DNA from: Acidobacteriota bacterium
Lineage (GTDB): Bacteria > Acidobacteriota > Terriglobia > Terriglobales > Acidobacteriaceae
Reading direction: 5' to 3'
DNA length: 5,962 bases
Assembly (NCBI GenBank): GCA_021810175.1
Contig: JAJZJJ010000214.1
Coordinates: 1-5,962, forward strand
Positions 1 to 5,733 of this stretch are shown here, piece by piece. Within the stretch, counting starts at the first letter, position 1; every line of letters begins with the position of its first letter. Made by a program: the position numbers and the translations under genes. Below the pieces are notes generated by a model, which was not told the DNA's origin, did no database searches, and saw only the letters and a list, made by a program, of their open reading frames with translations.

Positions 1-24
1 GATGAGCGAGTAGGGCGGTCAGAT

Positions 25-143
25 TTAGAGCATTTTCTCTATTCCTGTGAACTTTCTGAAATCAACCAAGCGCAGCTTTTCTTAACGGAAAAGCTGCGTC
101 AGCATTCTCTCTCCGGTCTGCATCAATAGGGGAAATGCTCTAA
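25..143. repeat. Nested long inverted repeat, MITE-like element
   Basis: The left arm 25-43 pairs with the right arm 125-143 over 19 positions. Two of these are G-U type pairs and the rest are Watson-Crick, and the outer 11 positions (TTAGAGCATTT against AAATGCTCTAA) match perfectly. Between the arms lies a second, independent perfect palindrome at 71-98. The terminal arms contain TA dinucleotides at 26-27 and 141-142. If those are target duplications, the element proper is the 113 bp from 28 to 140, as expected for a MITE mobilised by an IS630/mariner-type transposase. There is no room for a transposase gene. Alternatives are a REP-type palindrome or a structured RNA or terminator of an upstream gene. 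The inverted repeats are seen directly; the mobile-element reading is inference. Confidence 0.6.
71..98. repeat. Perfect 11-bp hairpin inside the inverted repeat
   Basis: CGCAGCTTTTC at 71-81 is the exact reverse complement of GAAAAGCTGCG at 88-98, with a 6-nt loop TTAACG at 82-87. No T-run follows on either strand, so a classical Rho-independent terminator is not supported. It sits near the centre of the larger inverted repeat and would form the tip of a cruciform or a long RNA hairpin. It is probably an integral part of the repeat family. Confidence 0.75.
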
Positions 144-342
144 TACGCCCGCTTCGAACTCCTTGGAATTCCTCATTTCGTCGGTGGTGCGCTCACCATC
201 CGGAGAGCGAACGTAGCTGGGAAACCCGCAGTACTCTTCGCCTCCCCAAAAGCCCGCCGGCGTCAGTCAGCAATTCAGACAATCGTTTGTCAAAAAATCA
301 GGTAACACACGAATCTACAAGCCAAACGTTGTCCTTTCGCGG

Positions 343-348
343 TATAAC
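343..348 (+). promoter_or_regulatory. Possible -10 box for a near-leaderless GH16 transcript
   Basis: TATAAC matches the bacterial -10 consensus in five of six positions and ends 8 nt before the ATG at 357. Transcription from it would start within a few bases of the start codon, giving a leaderless or near-leaderless mRNA. That would fit the absence of any Shine-Dalgarno-like sequence before this ATG. No good -35 hexamer lies at the usual distance: TTGTCC at 329-334 is too close, and TTGTCA at 287-292 is too far. The box overlaps the palindrome TAACGTTA (345-352), so a regulator bound there could block it. This is a weak call. Confidence 0.25.
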
Positions 349-356
349 GTTACCCG

Positions 357-1217
357 ATGAAAACTCCTCGCCCACTCGCCCTGCTCACTATCCTTCTATT
401 CGCCGCTCCGCTCTTCGGACAGCCTGCAAGGTCCTCCCGCGCGCAGCATAGAACCCTCGTCTGGGCCGACAACTTCAATTCCTCCAGCCGCGCGCCCAAT
501 CCCTCCAACTGGAACTACATCACCGGCCCTGAGCGCAACGGCAACCACGAACTTGAAACCTACTGCGCCTACGGCTCCAACAAGTCGCCCTGCAGCGCCA
601 GACGCCCTAACTCCTTCATCGACCGGCACGGCTACCTGCACATCGTCGCCCGCCAGCCATCCCCCGGTGTCTACACTTCCGCGCGCCTCAACACCAAGGG
701 CCTCCACAGCTTCCAGTACGGCCGTATCGAAGCCCGCATCAAAATCCCCCGCGGACAGGGCATGTGGCCCGCCTTCTGGATGCTCGGCGACAATATCTCC
801 CAGGTCGGCTGGCCCAAATGTGGCGAGTTCGACATCATGGAAAACATCGGCAAAACACCCGCCACCGTCTACGGCTCCATTCACGGCCCCGGCTTCATCG
901 GCCACATCATCACCCATCCCTACTCGCTGCCCAACCATGCTGACTTCTACAGAAAATTCCACATCTACGGCATGATCTGGTCGCCCGGCAAAGTCCAGTT
1001 CTACGTCGACAGGCCCTCCAACATTTATGCCACGCTCACGCCCGCTGACCTGCCCGAAGGCGCCGTCTGGCCCTTCAACGAAGGCAAGTTCTTCATCATT
1101 CTCAACCTCGCCGTCGGCGGCGCCTGGCCCGGGAACCCCGACGCCACCACCCACTTCCCTGCGCAAATGCTCGTCTACTGGGTTCGCGTCTACCGCGATC
1201 CCGCGCCCGCAAAATAA
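357..1217 (+). CDS. Secreted GH16 family beta-glucanase (laminarinase-like)
   Basis: A predicted exported glycoside hydrolase of family 16, which cleaves beta-1,3 or mixed beta-1,3/1,4 glucans by a retaining mechanism. The 286-residue protein starts with a Sec-type signal peptide (basic start, hydrophobic residues 7-20, cleavage likely near 21-30) with no lipobox. The catalytic motif E-F-D-I-M-E is intact at 157-162: E157 would be the nucleophile, D159 the helper and E162 the acid/base. Family landmarks flank it: GMWPAFWMLG at 135-144, FHIYGMIWSPGKVQFYVD at 201-218, ILNLAVGGAWPGNP at 248-261, and the closing strand VYWVRVYR at 273-280. C70 and C79 could form a disulfide. The size fits a single catalytic domain with no carbohydrate-binding module. 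The ATG at 357 is chosen because it places the signal peptide at the N-terminus, though no Shine-Dalgarno is visible. The family is secure; the exact substrate (laminarin, lichenan or another glucan) cannot be read from the sequence. Confidence 0.93.
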   Translation: MKTPRPLALLTILLFAAPLFGQPARSSRAQHRTLVWADNFNSSSRAPNPSNWNYITGPERNGNHELETYCAYGSNKSPCSARRPNSFIDRHGYLHIVARQPSPGVYTSARLNTKGLHSFQYGRIEARIKIPRGQGMWPAFWMLGDNISQVGWPKCGEFDIMENIGKTPATVYGSIHGPGFIGHIITHPYSLPNHADFYRKFHIYGMIWSPGKVQFYVDRPSNIYATLTPADLPEGAVWPFNEGKFFIILNLAVGGAWPGNPDATTHFPAQMLVYWVRVYRDPAPAK

Positions 1218-1223
1218 CTTCGC

Positions 1224-1249
1224 GCCATCCTTTCCCGGCAAAGGATGGC
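1224..1249 (+). terminator. Hairpin after the GH16 stop, probable terminator
   Basis: GCCATCCTTT (1224-1233) and AAAGGATGGC (1240-1249) form a perfect 10-bp stem with a CCCGGC loop, starting 6 nt after the GH16 stop codon. No T-tract follows, so it is not a canonical intrinsic terminator. It may act as a U-less terminator or an mRNA 3' stabiliser that separates GH16 transcription from lpxB. The stem is seen directly; the role is inferred from position. Confidence 0.55.
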
Positions 1250-1278
1250 CGCATTCCAGCCCTCGCCGCCGTTCGCCA

Positions 1279-1284
1279 TACAAT
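1279..1284 (+). promoter_or_regulatory. Candidate -10 box for lpxB
   Basis: TACAAT differs from the TATAAT consensus at one position and lies 18 nt before the chosen lpxB start. That would give a short 5' leader of roughly 12 nt. The -35 region is poor: ATTCCA at 1253-1258 is the nearest weak match, with a 20-nt spacer. Its position after the hairpin at 1224-1249 supports a separate promoter for lpxB and the downstream gene. The call rests mainly on the hexamer. Confidence 0.35.
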
Positions 1285-1302
1285 AAGAGCAGTTTCCGGC
1301 CC

Positions 1303-2484
1303 ATGCGAGCGCGACCCAACATCTTCCTTTCCGCCGGCGAAGCCTCAGGCGAGCACTACGGCGCCGCGCTCATCTCCGCGCTCCGCCAAATCGACCCCTC
1401 CATTGACTTCTTCGGCCTCGGCGGCCAGCGCATGCAGCAGTTAGGCATGCGCCGTATCGTCCGCGCAGAAGACGTCGCCGTCATGGGCATCACCGAGGTC
1501 GTGCGCCACTTGCCGCGTATCTACCGCGAATACCTCCGTCTCAAAGCCTCCATCCTCGCCGAAAAGCCCGATCTCGCCATCCTCATCGACTTCCCCGACG
1601 TCAACCTCACGCTCGCCCGCACCCTCCACCAGCAGGGCACGCCCGTCCTCTACTTCGTCTCGCCGCAGCTTTGGGCCTGGAAGAAGCACCGCATCCGCAA
1701 GGTCCAGCGTTACGTCGACCGCATGCTCGTCATCTTCCCCTTCGAAGTCGACTTCTACCGCTCCCACGGCGTCCAGGCCGATTTCGTCGGTCATCCCCTC
1801 GCCGAGCTGCCGCTGCCCACCATCTCCCGCGAAGATTTCGCCGCCCAGCACAGCCTCGATCCCGCCAAATTCTGGATCGGACTGCTCCCCGGCAGCCGCG
1901 GCAAGGAAATTCGCCTCAACCTCCCGGAAATGGTCGCTGCCGCCGCCAAACTCGGCCCCGCATACGAATACGTCTTCCCGCTCGCGCCCTCACTCACCGA
2001 GAATCAGCGCGGCCACATCCGCGAAAATCTCGCCTCCCTCGTCGCCGGTCAGTCCAATCCGCCCCGCATCGCCGTCGTCGATGACGCCCGCGCCACCCTC
2101 CACCACGCCCGCGCGAGCATCGTTGCCAGCGGAACCGCCACCGTGGAAGCCGCCCTCATCGGCAATCCGTTTGTGGTCGTCTACCGCGTATCTCCTTTGA
2201 GTTATGCCATTGCCAAACGGGTAGTGGACGTACCCCACGTCGCCATGGCCAACTTGATAGCAGGCAGGCGGATGGTTCCCGAGCTCATTCAGCATGACTT
2301 TACGGCGGAGGCCATCGTCTCACAGGTGGAACCCTTGCTCCACAACGAGCAGCTACGGCAAACCATGCAGGCGCAAATGGCTCAGGTCCGCCATGCCCTC
2401 GCTCCGCCCGCTGGTGGAGCTATCTCGCGTGTCGCCCAAACCGCCGCCCATCTCCTGCAGGCCAGATTGAGTTCAGTTTCATGA
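1303..2484 (+). CDS. lpxB: Lipid-A-disaccharide synthase LpxB
   Basis: A GT19-family glycosyltransferase that joins UDP-2,3-diacylglucosamine to lipid X (2,3-diacylglucosamine 1-phosphate), forming the beta-1,6 lipid A disaccharide at the cytoplasmic face of the inner membrane. At 393 residues it is close to the E. coli enzyme (about 382). Motifs run in the family order: SAGEASGE at 10-17, FFGLGGQRM at 36-44, VMGITEVV at 60-67, IDFPDVNL at 95-102 (D99 matches the conserved catalytic-region Asp), SPQLWAWK at 120-127, PFEVDFY at 146-152, FVGHPL at 161-166, LLPGSR at 194-199, SGTATVEAAL at 276-285 and MANLIAGRRMVPELIQ at 315-330. The frame is open upstream to 1027, but that part overlaps GH16 in another frame and has no LpxB similarity. 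The ATG at 1303 puts SAGEASGE where the family has it. The ribosome binding site is weak (AAGAG at 1285-1289, rather distant). The 3' end overlaps the next gene by 4 nt (ATGA), suggesting translational coupling. Codon choice changes after about position 2190. No lpxA, lpxD or fabZ neighbour is in view. Confidence 0.95.
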   Translation: MRARPNIFLSAGEASGEHYGAALISALRQIDPSIDFFGLGGQRMQQLGMRRIVRAEDVAVMGITEVVRHLPRIYREYLRLKASILAEKPDLAILIDFPDVNLTLARTLHQQGTPVLYFVSPQLWAWKKHRIRKVQRYVDRMLVIFPFEVDFYRSHGVQADFVGHPLAELPLPTISREDFAAQHSLDPAKFWIGLLPGSRGKEIRLNLPEMVAAAAKLGPAYEYVFPLAPSLTENQRGHIRENLASLVAGQSNPPRIAVVDDARATLHHARASIVASGTATVEAALIGNPFVVVYRVSPLSYAIAKRVVDVPHVAMANLIAGRRMVPELIQHDFTAEAIVSQVEPLLHNEQLRQTMQAQMAQVRHALAPPAGGAISRVAQTAAHLLQARLSSVS

Positions 2485-4451
2485 AAACTTTCCGTCCACG
2501 CATCGCCCACGCCATCGCTGCCCTCGCGATTTCCCTGCTCTGCGCCTCCTCCGCCCGCGCCCAGCAGTCCGAGCCCATCGACATTACGGCCTACAACATC
2601 CAGGCCACCGTCACGCCCCAAACCCACACCCTCTCTGCCACCGCACAGGTCACCTTCACCGCAAATCAAGACCTCCAGACCGCCGGCTTCCTCCTCCATG
2701 GACGCCTCTCCATCACAAAAATCGTCGACAGTAAGGGCAACGCCCTCAATGGTGTCCGCGGCGCTAACGACGCTCTGCTCATCACCCCTTCCACGCCGCT
2801 CGCCAAAGACCAGACCTATACGTGGACTTTCACCTACTCCGGCAACCTCAACGGCGGCAATGGCGGACCCGTCCCCGGCCTCACGCTCGCTGACATCAAC
2901 CCCTCCATCAGCTATCTCCTCTACGGCGGCGCGTGGTTCCCCATGGACGGCTATCTCACCGACCGATTCACCGCTGACATGCAAATCTCCGTCCCCGCCG
3001 GTTACACCGTCATCGGCAGCGGCAGCACCGGCAAGCCCAAGGCCGCCAACGGCCTCGAACAGTACACCTTCAAGTGGGACAAGCCCGGCTTCCCCGGCAC
3101 CATCCTCATCGGCAAATGGATCGACGTTCCTGCGCCGCAGGCGCCTAACATCCATCTTTACGTCACCGCCGCGCATAAAAAGGCCGCTCAAACCACCTAC
3201 GGCAACTCTGCGCTCGACGAATTCGCCTACTTCAGCAGCACCTTCGGCCAACCGCAGTCCAACGATCTCAACATCGTCGAGCTCCCTGACAACACCGTCC
3301 CTGCCTACTGGGCTCCGCAAATCGCCGCCATCGCCGGCGCGCACATCGGCGGGGCGCTCGACTTCCGCCTCCTCGCCAACACCATCGCCCACCAGTGGTG
3401 GAGCAGCGAAGTCAGTCCCGCCACTCTCAGCGACGCATGGCTCACCAACGGTATGTGTACCTATTCTGAGCTCCTCTACCTTCAATATCAGGACGGCCAG
3501 GGCGCTCTCCTCACCGCACTCAAGGATATCTCCGCCGGCGCGCTCGCCTATGACACGACGCCGCTCACCAGCGCCGGACGCCTCAACGCCTACTCGCCAC
3601 AGTTCCAGTCCATGACCTTCTACAAGGGCGCGCTCGTCCTTCACATGCTCAACTGGATGGTCGGCGATGATACCTTCACCAAAATTCTCGACAACGTCAC
3701 CTCGCAGTACGCTGGCAAAGGCGTCACTACCGCCGAGTTCGAGAAAATTGCCCAGGCCGACACGAAGCAGGACCTCACACCCTTCTTTGCCGAGTGGCTC
3801 GATGGCACCGGAGCGCCCAGCTTCAGTACCAAGTGGACTATCTTCCGCCTCGGCAACGGCAAAGGCTTCCGCACTGTCGGCGAAATCAAGCAGCAACTCG
3901 AACTCTTCAACATGCCCGTCGATATTCGCATCGAAACTCAGGGCAAAACCGTCAACCGCGTCGTTCACGTCATCGGAACCAGCACGCCGTTCAACATTGA
4001 AACCTTCGGCATGCCGCGCAAGATCACCGTCGACCCTGAAGGCAACATCCTCCAGGACGACCCCACCATGCAGATACGCGTCGATATTCTCCGTGGCCAG
4101 CAGCTCGCCGCGCAGGGAGATGTCGCCGGCGCTCTCGCGCAATATCAGGCCGCGCTCAAGGTCAACCCGCTCAGTTCGCTCGCCAACTTCCGCATCGGCG
4201 AACTGCTCTTCCAGCAGCACGACTACCAGGCCGCCGTCAACGCCTACCGTGACGCGCTGCACGGTGACGGCGTCCCATCCTGGACCAACGTCTGGAGCCA
4301 CATCGAAATCGGCAAGATCTTTGATATCACGGGCCAGCGCGACCGCGCCATCCGCCAATACCGCGAAGCCCTCATGACACACGACAACACGTCCGGCGCG
4401 CTCAATGAAGCACGCCACGACATTCAAGTACCTTATAAGCTGCCTAAGTAA
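2481..4451 (+). CDS. Secreted M1-peptidase-like protein with degenerate active site and C-terminal TPRs
   Basis: A 656-residue exported protein of the gluzincin M1 (aminopeptidase N-like) type. The signal peptide is residues 1-27 (cleavage after A-R-A). An N-terminal beta-rich domain covers about 33-215, with the M1-like stretch LLYGGAWFPMDGYLTDRF at 146-163. The thermolysin-like domain covers about 220-445, and TPR-like helical repeats lie at about 535-563, 567-595 and 604-632. The zinc site is broken. Where M1 enzymes have HExxH, this protein has NTIAH (300-304), so the first zinc His is N300, the catalytic Glu is T301 and only H304 remains. The third ligand, the Glu of WLNEG, is N323 (WLTNG 320-324). 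GxMEN is not recognisable. The YxKG Tyr appears to be F380 (FYKG 380-383). The frame is intact, so this looks like a maintained pseudoenzyme and not a decaying gene. Translation is probably coupled to lpxB through the ATGA overlap. Likely roles are binding or scaffolding in the periplasm or at the cell surface, with the TPRs contacting partners. The family call is firm; lack of peptidase activity is a strong inference; the role is unknown. Confidence 0.85.
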   Translation: MKTFRPRIAHAIAALAISLLCASSARAQQSEPIDITAYNIQATVTPQTHTLSATAQVTFTANQDLQTAGFLLHGRLSITKIVDSKGNALNGVRGANDALLITPSTPLAKDQTYTWTFTYSGNLNGGNGGPVPGLTLADINPSISYLLYGGAWFPMDGYLTDRFTADMQISVPAGYTVIGSGSTGKPKAANGLEQYTFKWDKPGFPGTILIGKWIDVPAPQAPNIHLYVTAAHKKAAQTTYGNSALDEFAYFSSTFGQPQSNDLNIVELPDNTVPAYWAPQIAAIAGAHIGGALDFRLLANTIAHQWWSSEVSPATLSDAWLTNGMCTYSELLYLQYQDGQGALLTALKDISAGALAYDTTPLTSAGRLNAYSPQFQSMTFYKGALVLHMLNWMVGDDTFTKILDNVTSQYAGKGVTTAEFEKIAQADTKQDLTPFFAEWLDGTGAPSFSTKWTIFRLGNGKGFRTVGEIKQQLELFNMPVDIRIETQGKTVNRVVHVIGTSTPFNIETFGMPRKITVDPEGNILQDDPTMQIRVDILRGQQLAAQGDVAGALAQYQAALKVNPLSSLANFRIGELLFQQHDYQAAVNAYRDALHGDGVPSWTNVWSHIEIGKIFDITGQRDRAIRQYREALMTHDNTSGALNEARHDIQVPYKLPK

Positions 4452-4455
4452 GATG

Positions 4456-4480
4456 GACGGGGTGCGCGCTGCCCGCCGTC
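4456..4480. terminator. GC-rich hairpin between convergent genes, weak terminator candidate
   Basis: GACGGGG (4456-4462) can pair with CCGCCGTC (4473-4480) over 7 bp with one bulged G at 4475. It starts 5 nt after the M1-like stop and overlaps the stop codon of the oppositely transcribed permease. A hairpin here could stop transcription from both sides, but there is no T-tract on either strand and the stem is short for such GC-rich DNA. This is a low-confidence call based on position. Confidence 0.25.
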
Positions 4481-5717
4481 ATTCGTATCTCAGCGCTTCT
4501 ATCGGATCCAGGTTGGCCGCCTGGATCGCCGGAATCATTCCGCTCACCGTCCCCACCACCACTAGCGTCACCGTCGCCGCCAGAACAATCATTGGCGAAA
4601 TCAGCAGCCGGATATCCGCTGCGTGCGCATTTGAGGCAATCGCGCTGTAAAACGTAATTCGTCCCACCGACACGGAAACCAGGTACGACAAGCAAATCCC
4701 CAGCGCACCTCCTACGCCCGTGATCACCAGCGCCTCGGCCAGAAACTGCAGCAGAATATGCCGCCGCTGCGCGCCCAGTGCTTTCTCCACGCCAATCTCC
4801 CGCGTTCGCTGCTGCACCGCCACCAGCATAATGTTCATCAGCCCAATGCCGGCAATCCCAAGCGTCAGCGCACCGATAAACAGCAAAAGCACCTGCAGCG
4901 CCATCGTGATGATCTGGAACTGGTGAAGCTGCTCCTGAATATTCGCCACATAAATCGCGTTGTGATCCGATGGCATAAAGTTATGCGCCGCGGCCAGCGA
5001 ATTCCGCAGCGCCTGCTCCACCGGCACATTATTGCCGCGATAGCTGAACCAGATCCCCGTCAGATATTTCGGGTCCATCAATTCCGCCATCGCACGGATC
5101 GGAATGTATACCTGCCGGTTCACATCGTTCCCCGACTCGGCCATCTTCGGCTTCAGTACCCCGATCACCGTAAACGGAACTCCAGCGATCCGTATCTTTT
5201 CCCCAATCGGATACAAACCGCCCATCAGCAGCTTCTTCGAGTCAGAAGCCAGCACCGCTACATGCGCATGCTGCTCATTGTCCTTCTCGTTATAAAAGCG
5301 CCCCACCGCCACGGGCAGGTTCATGATCTCGTTGATGTCCGGATCGTCGCCGTTCACGCTCCATGTAAATTTGTGCAGCGCATTCGACACCACAAGGTTT
5401 TTCGAGAGCTCCGGCGTGATCCGCTCAACTCCAGGCACGGTATTCCGCAGCAAGTCCACGTCGCTCATCGTAAAGCGCACCGGCACGCCCGCCTTCATGC
5501 CGCCTGCCTGTTCTGACGTCTTGCCCGGAAACACACCAATCATCTGCGTGCCCCACTGCGCAAAAATCACCTGAATCGCATTCGAGAATCCAGCGCCGTA
5601 CGCCAGCAGCAGCACCACCGTTGCAATGCCCCACGCCATGCCGCAAATCGTGATCATCGTGCGACGGCGATTGAACATCATCGCTTCCCATGCCTGCTGC
5701 CAAATGTCCTTCAGCAT
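4479..5717 (-). CDS. ABC transporter permease, MacB/FtsX family
   Basis: A 412-residue inner-membrane permease of the type-VII (MacB-like, mechanotransmission) ABC family. A short cytoplasmic N-terminus precedes TM1 at about 21-45. A long periplasmic MacB_PCD-type domain spans about 46-265. The C-terminal FtsX core has three membrane segments near 270-300, 325-352 and 372-397. Family signatures are TREIGVEKALGAQRRHI at 305-321, between the second and third membrane segments, and the ending PAIQAANLDPIEALRYE. No nucleotide-binding domain is fused, so a separate ATPase is needed. The start at 5717 gives the usual N-terminus (MLKDIWQQAWEAMMFNRRRT). The longer ATG at 5801 would add 28 residues lying inside the upstream gene. 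GGGG sits about 9 nt before the ATG and a GGAG directly abuts it. The upstream permease ends 16 nt earlier on the same strand, so the two are probably cotranscribed and may pair as a heterodimer. The substrate is unknown; macrolide or lipoprotein names should not be carried over. Confidence 0.9.
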   Translation of the reverse strand: MLKDIWQQAWEAMMFNRRRTMITICGMAWGIATVVLLLAYGAGFSNAIQVIFAQWGTQMIGVFPGKTSEQAGGMKAGVPVRFTMSDVDLLRNTVPGVERITPELSKNLVVSNALHKFTWSVNGDDPDINEIMNLPVAVGRFYNEKDNEQHAHVAVLASDSKKLLMGGLYPIGEKIRIAGVPFTVIGVLKPKMAESGNDVNRQVYIPIRAMAELMDPKYLTGIWFSYRGNNVPVEQALRNSLAAAHNFMPSDHNAIYVANIQEQLHQFQIITMALQVLLLFIGALTLGIAGIGLMNIMLVAVQQRTREIGVEKALGAQRRHILLQFLAEALVITGVGGALGICLSYLVSVSVGRITFYSAIASNAHAADIRLLISPMIVLAATVTLVVVGTVSGMIPAIQAANLDPIEALRYE

Positions 5718-5733
5718 CTCCGCACCCCAATCT

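Larger units (their letters stand above)
1..356. other. Gene-poor leader region upstream of the GH16 gene
   Basis: No complete gene with a start codon and convincing protein signature was found here. Positions 25-143 are a nested inverted repeat, described separately. The + strand is open from position 1 to a TAG at 127-129 (42 residues), which could be the C-terminal tail of an upstream gene running into the repeat. The - strand is open from 266 down to a TGA at 123-125 (47 residues) but lacks a usable start near its beginning. Another + frame is open from 144 to 305. Several short open frames overlap, so none is persuasive. Positions 321-356 hold two AACGTT palindromes and a TATAAC box just before the GH16 start. 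Confidence 0.6.

Noticed and set aside
71..98. Rho-independent terminator for an upstream gene
   Set aside because: The stem is perfect, but no T-tract follows on either strand and it lies inside a larger inverted repeat that explains it better.
144..305. 53-residue plus-strand open frame before GH16
   Set aside because: It has no start codon near its beginning, overlaps other equally open frames, and shows no recognisable motif.
1027..1302. 92-residue N-terminal extension of LpxB
   Set aside because: It overlaps GH16 in another frame, is rich in P, S and T in shadow-frame style, and LpxB proteins begin just before the SAGEASG motif.
396..1322. 308-codon open frame on the minus strand antisense to GH16
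   Set aside because: The + strand frame encodes a complete GH16 with catalytic motif and signal peptide. The antisense product has no recognisable feature and skewed composition.
2382..4427. 681-codon open frame on the minus strand antisense to the M1-like gene
   Set aside because: It mirrors the real + strand gene, which has a signal peptide, M1 fold motifs and TPRs. The antisense product is a low-complexity run of V, G, E, A and D with no domain, as expected when the sense codons strongly prefer C at the third position.
4758..5516. 252-codon open frame on the plus strand across the permease
   Set aside because: It is very rich in H, R and Q with no domain and is antisense to a well-supported MacB/FtsX permease.
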